DNA of 64,000 nucleotides from Actinobacteria bacterium UBA2184. Lineage in GTDB: Bacteria > Actinomycetota > Coriobacteriia > Anaerosomatales > Anaerosomataceae. The stretch lies in the NCBI GenBank assembly GCA_002328745.1, contig DCVQ01000027.1:1-64000 (forward strand), written 5' to 3'. Positions 26,319-38,045 of this stretch are shown here, in pieces. The notes beneath the pieces were generated by a model. It worked only from the letters and a program-made list of their open reading frames with translations, ran no database searches and was not told the origin of the DNA. Every line of letters begins with the position of its first letter. Position 1 is the first letter of the stretch. The position numbers were made by a program, and so were the translations under genes.

Positions 26319-27134
26319 GTGCCTGCGATGATGGACATACGGAAGAAGACGTTCGACCGCCTGGTCGAGATCGTGTACGAGACGAGCGGCATCTCGCTCG
26401 GCCCGCGCAAGCAGGCGCTCGTGTGCGCGCGCGTGAGCAAGCGCATGCGGGTGCTCGGCATCGGCTGCTTCGACGAGTACCTCGCGTATCTCGAGGAACA
26501 TCGTGGCGAAGTCGTGGGCCTGCTCGACGCGATCTCGACCAACGTGACGAGCTTCTTCCGCGAGCCGCACCACTTCGACTTCATCGCCGAAGCTGCGGGG
26601 CTGTGGTACGAGTCGGGTCAGCGGCGCTTCAGATTCTGGAGCGCCGCGAGCTCGACCGGCGAGGAGCCGTACTCGCTCGCGATGGTGGTGAAGGAGGCGC
26701 TGCCGTTCCCGGATGTGGACCTGCGCATCCTGGCGACCGACATCTCCACCGAGGCCCTGGCCGTCTGCGAGGACGCCGCCTACGATCTCGGCAGGATGGA
26801 ACCGGTGCCTGCCGCGCTTCGGGACCGCTGGTTCTCGCCGGTACGCGGCACCGCGCAGTCGCTGTGGCAGGCGAAGCCCGCGCTGCGCGACGCCGTCGTC
26901 TTCCGGCGCATGAACCTCTCGACGCCGCCGTTCCCGATGACGGGGCCGCTCGACGCCATCTTCTGTCGCAACGTGATGATCTACTTCGACGACGTGGTGC
27001 GGCGCCGCCTCCTCGAGGAGTGCAACCGGCTGCTCAAGCCCGGTGGGTTCCTCGTCGTGGGACACGCGGAATCGCTTGCGGGCATGATCGCCGACTTCAA
27101 GTACGTTCGGCCTTCGATCTATCGCAAGGCATGA
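26319..27134 (+). CDS. cheR: Chemotaxis protein methyltransferase CheR
   Basis: CheR methylates receptor glutamates using S-adenosylmethionine. The N-terminal helical domain is followed by the SAM-binding core: FRFWSAASSTGEEPYSLAMV, LRILATDISTEALAVCEDA and DAIFCRNVMIYFDD, ending in LKPGGFLVVGHAESLAGMI. Length is 271 residues, as usual. The start is taken as GTG at 26319; ATGs at 26328 and 26331 are equally possible since no strong Shine-Dalgarno is seen. It is followed by cheD with one base between stop and start. Confidence 0.95.
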   Translation: MPAMMDIRKKTFDRLVEIVYETSGISLGPRKQALVCARVSKRMRVLGIGCFDEYLAYLEEHRGEVVGLLDAISTNVTSFFREPHHFDFIAEAAGLWYESGQRRFRFWSAASSTGEEPYSLAMVVKEALPFPDVDLRILATDISTEALAVCEDAAYDLGRMEPVPAALRDRWFSPVRGTAQSLWQAKPALRDAVVFRRMNLSTPPFPMTGPLDAIFCRNVMIYFDDVVRRRLLEECNRLLKPGGFLVVGHAESLAGMIADFKYVRPSIYRKA

Positions 27135-27135
27135 A

Positions 27136-27630
27136 GTGGACGTCGTCGTCGGCATCTCGGAGTACGCGGTGTCGTCCGATCCGGACGACACGCTCATCAC
27201 GTACTCCCTGGGCAGCTGTGTCGGTCTCGTGCTGCACGATCCCGTGGCGGGCATCGGCGGGCTGCTGCACGCGATGATGCCCGTCTCGACCGCCGATCCC
27301 GGGAAGGCCGCGATGACGCCGGCGATGTACGTCGACACCGGTGCCGCCCGCATGCTGCAGGAGATGTTCGACCGGGGCGCGACGCGGCCGAACCTGTCCG
27401 CGTGGGTCGTCGGGGCGGCGAACCAGCTCGATTCCGACAACCTGTTCCGTATCGGCGCGCGCAACCACGCCATCGTGCGCAAGGTGCTCTGGAAGAACGG
27501 GATCCTCATCGCTGACGAGGAGACCGGTGGGTCGATATCGCGAACGGTCACCCTCGAGGTGGGGGACGGTCGCGCGTTCGTGAAGTCAAGCGGAGGCGTC
27601 CGCGAGCTGCGGCCGCCGAGGACGAGATAG
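27136..27630 (+). CDS. cheD: Chemoreceptor glutamine deamidase CheD
   Basis: CheD deamidates receptor glutamines. The catalytic cysteine motif is seen in YSLGSCVGLVLHDP, with the conserved histidine in IGGLLHAMMP, plus the C-terminal GGSISRTVTLEVGDGRAFV. The GTG start lies one base after the cheR stop. At 164 residues it has the normal length. In Bacillus-type systems CheD is also regulated by CheC/CheX-class phosphatases; a CheX-like domain is encoded by the next gene. Confidence 0.94.
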   Translation: MDVVVGISEYAVSSDPDDTLITYSLGSCVGLVLHDPVAGIGGLLHAMMPVSTADPGKAAMTPAMYVDTGAARMLQEMFDRGATRPNLSAWVVGAANQLDSDNLFRIGARNHAIVRKVLWKNGILIADEETGGSISRTVTLEVGDGRAFVKSSGGVRELRPPRTR

Positions 27631-27638
27631 GAACGGCG

Positions 27639-29539
<1,901 letters not shown>

Positions 29540-29606
29540 TGCCTCGCGTTCCCCGCGAGCCTGTTACTCTGGAAGGTAGTCTCGCGCTGATGCGCTAGGA
29601 GCGGCC

Positions 29607-31439
29607 ATGGGCCTGAGCGACAAGAAACGCCTCGAGCATCTCGAGTCCATCGTCAATGCGCTCGACGGCGTCGTCTGGGAGTTCGACTGGTCGACGGGGG
29701 CGTTCACCTGGGTGAGCGCAGGGGCGGAGCGTCTGCTCGGCTATCCGCTCGCCGACTGGCTGGTACCCGGCTTCTGGACCGGGCATCTCCATGATGAGGA
29801 CCGCGACTTCGCGGTCTCGTACTGCATCGCGGCCACGGAAGACGGGCTCGATCACGAATTCGAGTACCGCATGTTCCACGCGGATGGCACCATACGGTGG
29901 CTGCGGGATGTGGTGTCGGTAGACCCCGTGCTGCGCATGGACGGCCCGCTACGCGGAGTGCTCGTCGACATCACGGCTCAGAAGACCGCCGAGGAGTCGG
30001 CGCGGCAGTCGCAAGAGGTCTACCAAACGCTCGTGGAGCTCTCCCCGTACGCGATCTTCGTGATCGACGCGGGCGAGCGCTTCGTGTACGCAAACGACGC
30101 GGCGGCAGAGATGCTGTCCGCGCCCGCGCCCGAGGCGCTCCGGGGTATGCGCATCTCGGCGCTCTTCCCCCGCGATGACGAAGGGGCTGCGGCGCTCGAA
30201 GAGGCGCGTACCGCCGCTGCGGCGCTGCTTCGGCACACCCCGGGCGACGCGACTTCCCGCTCGAAGACGACGCGTGCGCCGATCCTCACGCTCGCCGGCC
30301 GCCGGATCGAGATGCAGCGCACGGCGGCCACCATCACCTTCGCAGGCGAGCCGGCGCTGCTCGTGATCGCACGCGACATCACTCGCGAGCTCGAGGCGGA
30401 GCGCGCGCTTCGCGAACAGCACGACTTCCTCGGTCACCTTCTGACGATGCTCGATTCTGGCGTCGTGGTGCTCTCCGGCGAACCACCGCTCGTCGTGCAG
30501 ATCAACGAGCCTGCCGAGCGGCTGCTCGGCTGGGAGCCGGGCGAGCTCGTCGGCGAGAGCGCGCGGGTCCTGTTCAGCGGCGATGACGACTGGCGCGACT
30601 TCAACGAAAGGCTCCGACACGATGACCTGCCCGTGGGCGGCATCGCGGCTGAGACGCCGATGGCGCGCCAGGACGGCTCGTGTTTCGATGCCGAGATCGC
30701 GGTGCGCCCGCTCGGGATCAGGCCGGGAGAGTACATCGCCATCTTCCGTGACGTGACCGAGAGGCTCGCGATGGAGCGGGAGGAGCGCGAGCACCAGAAG
30801 CGCCTGAGCGCGCTCATGGCCGAGGTGACCGATGCCGAGGACCGGCAGAGACGTCAGCTGGCCGAGGAGCTGCACGATAGGGTAAGTCAACCGCTCGCCG
30901 TCTCGCGCCTGCACCTGGCGGGAGCCGTGAAGGACGACGGGTCCGCTGATCCGGCCGCCATCGAAGCGGCATCCGAGATGCTCGAAGAAGCGATCAGTCA
31001 GGCGCGCGCACTGACCACGGCTCTCTACCCGCCCGTTCTTCGCGAGCTGGGTCTTGGGCCTGCGCTGGGGTGGCTTGCCGAGGAGCTCGAGCGGACCTAC
31101 CGGCTGCAGGTGGAGGTGGCCCTGCCCGAGAAGGAGCCACGGCTCGAGGAGGAGGCAGCGTCGGTCCTCTTCCGTACCGCGCGGGAGCTGCTTGTGAACG
31201 TGGCGAAGCACGCGGGCGCCACACAGGCGTGGATGAGCCTCGACGTGGTCGCCGGATCGGTGGTCCTCACGGTCGCTGACAACGGCCACGGGTTCGAGTC
31301 CGGCGCCGAGACGGGCTTCGGCCTGTTCAGCATCCGGGAACGCCTGCCGCACCTCGGCGGCAGCGTCGAGATCGAGAGCGAGCTCGGTTCGGGCGCACGG
31401 ATCACGGTGTCGGTGCCCGAGCAGGCTCGGGACGCCTGA
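29607..31439 (+). CDS. Soluble triple-PAS sensor histidine kinase, NarX-like core
   Basis: No membrane segment is seen. The protein has a PAS domain (about 10-130, with EYRMFHADGTIRWLRDVVSV), a second PAS (about 135-260) and a third (about 275-390). A HisKA_3 dimerisation domain follows, with the phospho-histidine in RRQLAEELHDRVSQPLAVSR, and then an HATPase domain with VADNGHGF and GFGLFSIRERLPHLGG. In contrast to the kinase at 21 kb, the ATP site is intact. TAGGAG precedes the ATG. It has no adjacent regulator; the NarL-type regulator at 20.4 kb is a candidate partner. Confidence 0.92.
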   Translation: MGLSDKKRLEHLESIVNALDGVVWEFDWSTGAFTWVSAGAERLLGYPLADWLVPGFWTGHLHDEDRDFAVSYCIAATEDGLDHEFEYRMFHADGTIRWLRDVVSVDPVLRMDGPLRGVLVDITAQKTAEESARQSQEVYQTLVELSPYAIFVIDAGERFVYANDAAAEMLSAPAPEALRGMRISALFPRDDEGAAALEEARTAAAALLRHTPGDATSRSKTTRAPILTLAGRRIEMQRTAATITFAGEPALLVIARDITRELEAERALREQHDFLGHLLTMLDSGVVVLSGEPPLVVQINEPAERLLGWEPGELVGESARVLFSGDDDWRDFNERLRHDDLPVGGIAAETPMARQDGSCFDAEIAVRPLGIRPGEYIAIFRDVTERLAMEREEREHQKRLSALMAEVTDAEDRQRRQLAEELHDRVSQPLAVSRLHLAGAVKDDGSADPAAIEAASEMLEEAISQARALTTALYPPVLRELGLGPALGWLAEELERTYRLQVEVALPEKEPRLEEEAASVLFRTARELLVNVAKHAGATQAWMSLDVVAGSVVLTVADNGHGFESGAETGFGLFSIRERLPHLGGSVEIESELGSGARITVSVPEQARDA

Positions 31440-31455
31440 CGGGACGCAGCCCGTC

Positions 31456-31758
31456 TCAGTGCCGGATGCGGAAGCCCTGCAGCCCTCCCGGCGCCTCCCA
31501 CCGCACCTCGACGCTCTCCACGACCGCGTGAGGCGGACCCTCGTGGCACCAGGCGATGGCGGATTCGACCGCCGCCGCCGGGCCCTCGAACACGGCCTCG
31601 ACGCCCTGCGCGGTGTTGCGGACCCAACCGGCCAGACCCCGCGAGCTTGCTTCTCGCGAAGCGCTCGCGCGGAAGTAGACACCCTGCACGCGACCGCCGA
31701 TATGCACGCGGGCGCGCACTGTCTCGCTGCCCGAAGGACCGCGCTCCGTCTGTGGCAC
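31456..31758 (-). CDS. acyP: Acylphosphatase
   Basis: This small cytoplasmic enzyme hydrolyses acyl phosphates. The family motif is seen as RVQGVYFRASASREA, with the catalytic Arg in YFR, and GLAGWVRNTAQGVEAVFEG, with the catalytic Asn in VRNT. The fold ends with HAVVESVEVRWEAP. Length is 100 residues, the first dozen being a short extension. It is convergent with the PAS kinase and divergent from the DUF438 gene, and stands alone. Confidence 0.95.
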   Translation of the reverse strand: MPQTERGPSGSETVRARVHIGGRVQGVYFRASASREASSRGLAGWVRNTAQGVEAVFEGPAAAVESAIAWCHEGPPHAVVESVEVRWEAPGGLQGFRIRH

Positions 31759-31823
31759 GATGGCTCCCGCGTCCGAATTGGATATCTACTTCCATGTCTA
31801 CCCGTCAGCGAAGGAGCGCCGCC

Positions 31824-33290
31824 ATGCAGATCACACCGGACACCAGGATCCACGACCTTCTGCAGGAGTACCCGTCGATCAAAGCATGGCTGATCGCGTA
31901 CGCTCCCGCATTCGAGAAGCTCGGCAACCCGGTGGTGTACAACACGGTGGGGCGCGTGGCCACGCTTGAAGCCGCCGCGAAGATGGGCGACGTCGACGTC
32001 GCCGTCTTGATCGACGCGGTCCGCGAGCGGGTGGCTATGGCATCGATCGCCGCCGAGGAGACCGCGGGCGCGGCCCCGCGACTCGACGACGACGAGCGGG
32101 CCCGCCGCCAGCAGGTCCTGAAGGGCCTCATCCGGGAGCTGCACGCGGGCGCCAGCATCGAGTCGGTCAAGGCGCGCTTCGACGAGCTCGTGCGCGATAT
32201 CGATGCGGCCGAGGTGGCGATGATGGAGCAAGCGCTGATCGCGGAGGGCATGCCTGTGAGCGAGGTGCAGCGCCTGTGCGACGTGCACGTCACCGTCTTC
32301 AAGGAGTCGCTTGACGCGGGTGAGGCTGCGCCGGTCGCCGCATCGCATCCGATCGACGCCTACCTGCGCGAGAACGAGGTCGCCTCGGCCGTCGCCGGTG
32401 AGCTGCGGGCGGAGCTGGCCGCACTCGCCGCCGAGCCTGGCGCGCTCGCGCGTATCGCCGATGGGCTCGTGCGCCTCTCGGAGATCGCGGTCCACTACCG
32501 TCGTAAGGAGATGCAGCTGTTCCCGCTGCTCGAGCATCACGGCATCGAAGGGCCGACCAAGGTGATGTGGGCGCTCGACGACGACATCCTGGCGATGATC
32601 GGCCGCGACCGCGAGGCCGCGGAGTCGGGGGACGCGGCTGCCGTCGTGGAGTCGCTGCCCGCAACGCTCACCGCCGTGGACGACATGGTGTACAAGGAAG
32701 AGAAGATCCTCTTTCCGGCCGCCCTGCAAGCGCTCACGGAGGCCGAGTGGGAGGGGATCGCGGCGGGAGACGGGGAGATCGGCTACGCCTGGATCTCCGG
32801 CCCCGAGCGTGGGGAGGCGACGGTCGCGGGAGCGCGCGCGGTGGCGGCCGCGGCGGCGGGTGACGCGTCGGCGCTGCCGGCGGGTGACGCTCCGATCGTC
32901 CTTACCACGGGCGCTCTCACAAGAGAACAGGTCGATCTGATGCTCGGCGTGCTTCCCTTCGACTTGAGCTACGTGGATGAGAACGACCGGGTGCGGTTCT
33001 ACTCGGAGGGGGAGCGCATCTTCCCGCGGTCGCCGGCGGTGATCGGGCGCGAGGTCCGCAACTGCCACCCGCCGGCGAGCGTGCATAAGGTGGAGGAGAT
33101 CCTCGCCGCGTTCAAGGCAGGCGAGAAGGATACCGCCGATTTCTGGATCCAGATGCGTGGTGCGTTCCTGCACATCCGCTACTTCGCGATGCGGGATGCC
33201 GACGGCACGTACCGCGGGTGCCTCGAGGTGGTGCAGGACGTCACGCGTATCCGCGCGCTCGAGGGCGAGCGCCGCATCGTCGATTGGTAG
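31824..33290 (+). CDS. DUF1858/DUF438/hemerythrin/PAS multidomain protein
   Basis: The 488-residue protein has a DUF1858-like N-terminus (ITPDTRIHDLLQEYPSIKAW) and a DUF438 domain (about 95-165). A hemerythrin-like four-helix bundle (about 170-325) supplies possible iron ligands in VHYRRKEMQLFPLLEHHG and YKEEKILFPAAL. A PAS-type domain (about 355-480) starts MLGVLPFDLSYVDENDRVRF. AAGGAG marks this start. DUF438-hemerythrin proteins are common in anaerobes and are thought to sense oxygen, NO or redox state. There is no enzymatic output domain, so signalling must be by contact. Confidence 0.88.
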   Translation: MQITPDTRIHDLLQEYPSIKAWLIAYAPAFEKLGNPVVYNTVGRVATLEAAAKMGDVDVAVLIDAVRERVAMASIAAEETAGAAPRLDDDERARRQQVLKGLIRELHAGASIESVKARFDELVRDIDAAEVAMMEQALIAEGMPVSEVQRLCDVHVTVFKESLDAGEAAPVAASHPIDAYLRENEVASAVAGELRAELAALAAEPGALARIADGLVRLSEIAVHYRRKEMQLFPLLEHHGIEGPTKVMWALDDDILAMIGRDREAAESGDAAAVVESLPATLTAVDDMVYKEEKILFPAALQALTEAEWEGIAAGDGEIGYAWISGPERGEATVAGARAVAAAAAGDASALPAGDAPIVLTTGALTREQVDLMLGVLPFDLSYVDENDRVRFYSEGERIFPRSPAVIGREVRNCHPPASVHKVEEILAAFKAGEKDTADFWIQMRGAFLHIRYFAMRDADGTYRGCLEVVQDVTRIRALEGERRIVDW

Positions 33291-33327
33291 GCGCCGGGGT
33301 GTCGAGGCGCGCGCCCGGCCCGAAGAA

Positions 33328-33363
33328 GCAGGCACCCGCCCCGAAGCGGGGACGGGTGCCTGC
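33328..33363 (+). terminator. Strong hairpin between convergent genes
   Basis: GCAGGCACCCG pairs with CGGGTGCCTGC, and CCCC/GGGG inside extends the stem around GAAG. It lies 38 bases after the DUF438 gene and 42 bases beyond the end of the oppositely oriented ABC permease, so it may serve both. No clear T-run is present. Confidence 0.7.
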
Positions 33364-33404
33364 GGTGTCACGCGTGACCTGAACGCCGGCCGCGCGGCGT
33401 GGCG

Positions 33405-35935
33405 CTACTCGTAGCGAAGCGCCCTGATCACGTCGAGCCTGGCCGCCTGTCTCGCCGGGATGATCGCGGCGAGCACCGCGAACAGCAACCCGACGATCAC
33501 GGTCACCACGAGGCCGGTCGTGGGCCAGACGAAGTCGAACTCGAGGCCGACCGCGCCGATCGACCTGACGATCACGTAACCGAGCGGCACGCCGGCCACC
33601 AGCCCGGCAGCGGTTCCGACCGCGGCGAGCAGGAACGACTCGGCGACCACGAGACGCTTCACCTGGCGCCGGGTCGCCCCCACGGCGCGGAGCATGCCGA
33701 TCTCGCGCGTGCGGGCGAGCACGCCGATGGCCAGCGTGTTCAGAAGCGCGAGCAGCGACGGGATCGCGAGCACCACCGCGAGCGTGTAGTACACGATCTC
33801 CAGCTGGCCGAACAGGTCGTTCTGCACCTGTTGCCAGGCCAGCGCATCGTAGAGCTTGAAGGACGGGAATCCGTCGATCGTCGCGCCCAGCGACTGGAGC
33901 ACGGCGGCCTTGTCGGCACCCTCGGTGGCGTTGGCGAGCACCATCACATCGGCGGTCACTCCCCAGAGGTCGGCGAGTGCCTCTTGCGACACGTACACCG
34001 TGGGGAGCTTTGCGTTGATGTAGTCGTTGCCCCCGCCCGCGATGGTGAAGGTCCTGGCGCCCTCTGGCGTCATGACCTCGACCGTGTCGCCCTTCGCGGT
34101 CTTGGTCTGCGCGCGGAAGGACGCGTTCGCGAGGACCATGTCGGGGTCGGCGAGCTTCGCGAGGTCGGCGTCGGAGCTGCCCTCGCTGTAGCGGAAGCTC
34201 GCCACCTTCGCGTACTCCTCGGCATCGATGCCAACCACCTGCACGGTGAGGTCGCCGACCACAGCTGGCGCGTATCGCAGCGTGGCGACATCGCCCACGC
34301 CCTCGGTGGACCGCACGGCCTCGGCCATCTCGGGCCCGGCGCCGACCATGCCGCCGCTCAGCATGAGGCCCTGGGGGATGACGAGGTAGTCGGTGCCGGT
34401 GGCCTTCTCGGCATACTCGGCGTATCCGCCCACCACCGCGGCGGTCATCGTCATGATGCCGGTGACGAGTGCGAGGCTGATCATGACGGCCGAGACCGTC
34501 ACTCCCGCACGGCCCGGGTTGCGCTGCAGGTTCGCGCGGGCGAGCGCTCCCTCGCGACGGTACACGAGCTCGATCCCCCGTGAGAAGAAGTCGGTGATCG
34601 GCTTGACGGCGGCAGACGCGCCGAGCGACATGCCGACGAGCAACAGCAGCCCGCCCAGGCCGATGAGCCCGTCGTTGCCGGAAAGCAGCATCCCCGCGGC
34701 GATCGCCACGAGGGCCAGGCCCACCCAACCGCGCTTCGTCGCGGCCTTCTCGTACACGTCTCCCAGCTGCGGCCGCATCGCATCGAGCGGCGTGATGCGC
34801 GAGGCGGCGATCGCCGGCAGTATCGCCGAGAGCACCGTAGCGCCCATGCCGAGCGTGATCGCGAGCACCCAGGTGCTCACGCTGAACGAGGTCTCGAACG
34901 ACTCGATGCGCATCAGGTCGCCGACGAGCTCGCTCATGCCCGCGGCGGTCACCGTGGCGAAGCCCCAGCCGGCCAGCAGTCCGAGGCCGGTGCCGAGCAC
35001 GCCCTGCACCAGGCTCTCGGTGAGGAACAGGCCGAGGATCTGGCGACGCGATGCGCCGATGGCCCGCAGCATGCCGATGTCGTGCCGCCGCTCAGCGACG
35101 ATGGTGCGGAACGTGTTCAGGATGATGAACCCGCCCATGGCGAGCGCGAAGAGGCCGAGCACGTTGAAGATGGTCCCCGCCACCTCGAAGCCGGCGGCGA
35201 GCGTGGAGTCCGCCGTCACGCTGCCGATGACGTAGCCGTCGCCGACCGCGTCGCCGACCGCCTCCTGCACCGTCTCCTCGTCGGCGCCGCCCTCGAACGC
35301 CGCCTCGATCGCCGAAGCGCGCCCGGGTGCGGCGAACATGTCCTGGGCGAGCGGGAGGCTCACGTAGACTTCGTCGGTTGCGGGCGGGACCGGCGAGTCG
35401 AGCGTGCCGACGACCTCGAACGTCATGGCGCCGGAGGCCGCCGGGACCACCAGCTCATCGCCGACGGCGAGCCCCATCTTCTCGGCGGTCGAGGCGGGGA
35501 TGACCGCCACCGGGCGTGCGTTCGTGTCGTCGTCGGATGCGGCGAGCATCCTGCCCTCCGCCACGGGGTAGCTTCGGACGTCAGGCGAGACCACCGGGTC
35601 GATGCCGATCACCGTGATCCCGGTGGTGTGGTAGTCGGGCTTCTCGGGCAGCGTCACGTTGCGGCGCAGGACCGGTGTGGCGGCCGCCACACCGTCCACG
35701 GCGGCGACCTTGTCGGCGACACGCTGGTCGAACAGCGCGGAGGACGCGCTCTGCACGTTCAGGTCGACTTCACCCACCGATGCCAGCATCGACTTGCGCA
35801 TCCACTCCATCATGCCCGGCAGCGTGCCGTTGAAGCCGAAGATGAGCATCACGCCGAGCACGATAGCGAGTGTCGTGAGCGCCGTCCGGAGCTTGCGGCC
35901 CGCCATGTAGCGGCGAGCGAGCGTGAACGAGATGC

Positions 35936-35939
<4 letters not shown>
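33405..35939 (-). CDS. ABC transporter permease with two FtsX domains
   Basis: The 844-residue MacB-type permease starts VSISFTLARRYMAGRKLRTA, with a membrane helix in LTTLAIVLGVMLIFGFNG. It has a large extracytoplasmic region, three membrane helices, and then a second unit starting REGALARANLQRNPGRAGVT with its own extracytoplasmic domain and a C-terminal FtsX domain (LARTREIGMLRAVGATRR). The GTG start overlaps the stop of the ATPase gene by four bases. The operon is controlled by the PadR-type protein encoded first. The exported substrate is unknown; peptide or antibiotic efflux would be usual. Confidence 0.9.
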
Positions 35940-36654
<715 letters not shown>

Positions 36655-36667
<13 letters not shown>

Positions 36668-37296
36668 GTCGGGGTTCCCTTTCGGTTCTCTTCGGGTTGA
36701 CGTGTTTGTGCGCCGCCTCGCTCCGGGGCGGTCCGTGGAGGACGTCCGCGCCGCGGTGGCGGGATGTCGGTGGCGGGCAGTCGGCGCATCTCGTGCAGCC
36801 GGGCCTCGACCATCTCCAGCCAGCGCAGGTCGGCCTCGATGTGCATGATCGCCTTGTCGAGCAGCAGCGCCTGGGCGAGCACCTGGACATCGTTGCGGCG
36901 GGTGGTGAGTTCGTGCAGGTCGCGGTAGAGGGTCGCGCGCTGCACCCGGACGATCGACCCGGCATCTGCGCGCTCGTCGGCGAGCGCAAGCGCGATCTTG
37001 AGGAAGACCTCGTCGCGCTGGTGGGTGCTGTGCACGCCCTCGGCGTACCAGCGGTCCAGTTCGTCGCGGCCCGTGCCGGTGAGTTCGAAGATGTGCTGGT
37101 CGGGTCCGCCCATCCGGCGGATGGCGGTCTTCACGACCATGCCAGCCTCCTCGAGGCGGCCGAGGGTGGTGTAGATCTGCGCCGGGTTAAGCGGCCAGAG
37201 GCTGCCGCCGACGATGGCCTGGAACGCGCCGTGCAGCTCGTAGCCATGGCGCGGCTGCTGTGCGAGCAATCCGAGTATCGCGTGACGTACGGACAC
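36655..37296 (-). CDS. PadR family transcriptional regulator
   Basis: The N-terminal winged helix reads SVRHAILGLLAQQPRHGYEL, continuing to IYTTLGRLEEAGMV with the wing at MGGPDQHIFELTGTG, the PadR signature. The C-terminal half is the helical dimerisation part (PadR C-terminal Vir-type). A basic, Pro/Arg-rich tail of about 25 residues is unusual. PadR proteins usually repress a neighbouring transporter operon and are released by its substrate. Here the gene is the first of that operon, so it is probably autoregulated. Length is 213 residues. Confidence 0.92.
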
Positions 37297-37328
37297 CGTC
37301 CGGCCTCCTGTCGTGGTCTACCGACCGA

Positions 37329-37356
37329 GCATAGCGAAAACTAGAACACAAGTGAA
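37329..37356 (-). promoter_or_regulatory. Promoter of the padR-ABC operon
   Basis: On the minus strand TTCACT is followed after 17 bases by TATGCT, a fair match to the -35 and -10 of the main sigma factor. The region is AT-rich against a GC-rich background and ends 33 bases before the padR-type start. Repression by the PadR protein would act here; a clear operator palindrome was not found. Confidence 0.55.
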
Positions 37357-37462
37357 TAGATTTCTGATCGGGCGGCATCTGAGCGACCGTGCGCGACGCG
37401 TCGCGCGACGAAGGCGGCCCCCGGACGCCGCCAACGGGGGACCGACCTGCTATCCTCGGCGC

Positions 37463-38032
37463 GTGACCCGCGATCGCTTCATCGTGTGCGACGGCGAGCG
37501 CATCCCCGTGGAGGTGGTGCGTTCGGATCGACGCACGCTCGCGCTTGTCGTGGCGCGCGACGGGCGAGTGACCGTGCGGGCTCCGCGCCGCGTTCCGGAG
37601 GCCGCGATCGAGGGGCTTCTCGAGGGGCGAGAGGCGTGGGTCGCCGGGAAGCGGGCGGAGGCGATCGCGCGCTCCGAGGCGCACGCGCGTCTGGCCCTCG
37701 GCCCCGCCGAGCTCGCCGCGGCGAGGCGCCTGTTCGCCGAACGTCTCGATGCTTGCTGGCCGGTCTTCGCGCGGCCCGGCGAGACCAAACCGCAGCTTCG
37801 CGTGCGCGTGATGCGCACGCGGTGGGGCAGCCTATCGCCGTCGGGCCGCATCTGCCTCAACGCCACGCTGCTCCACGCGCCGCGCGCCTGCCTCGACTAC
37901 GTCATCTTCCACGAGCTCGCGCATCTGCGCGCGCGCGGGCACGGGCCGCGATTCTACGCCGAGCTTGCACGGTACGTGCCCGACTGGCGCGAGCGTCGGC
38001 GCGAGCTCCACGCATTCCCCGCAGGCGACTGA
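37463..38032 (+). CDS. YgjP-like (DUF45) M48-type metallopeptidase
   Basis: The 189-residue protein has a beta-rich N-terminal part (LALVVARDGRVTVRAPRRVP) and the C-terminal zinc site YVIFHELAHLRARGHGPRF. HELAH supplies two His ligands and the catalytic Glu, and the later His is the third ligand. The typical RWGSLSPSGRICLN precedes it. The GTG start is set by family length. The YgjP family lacks a clear physiological role; it stands between the ABC operons without operon partners. Confidence 0.85.
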   Translation: MTRDRFIVCDGERIPVEVVRSDRRTLALVVARDGRVTVRAPRRVPEAAIEGLLEGREAWVAGKRAEAIARSEAHARLALGPAELAAARRLFAERLDACWPVFARPGETKPQLRVRVMRTRWGSLSPSGRICLNATLLHAPRACLDYVIFHELAHLRARGHGPRFYAELARYVPDWRERRRELHAFPAGD

Positions 38033-38045
38033 GCCCCGCCGGCGC

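Noticed and set aside
29949..33371. A 1140-codon open frame on the minus strand
   Set aside because: It is the antisense shadow of the PAS kinase and the DUF438 gene, with no recognisable domain.
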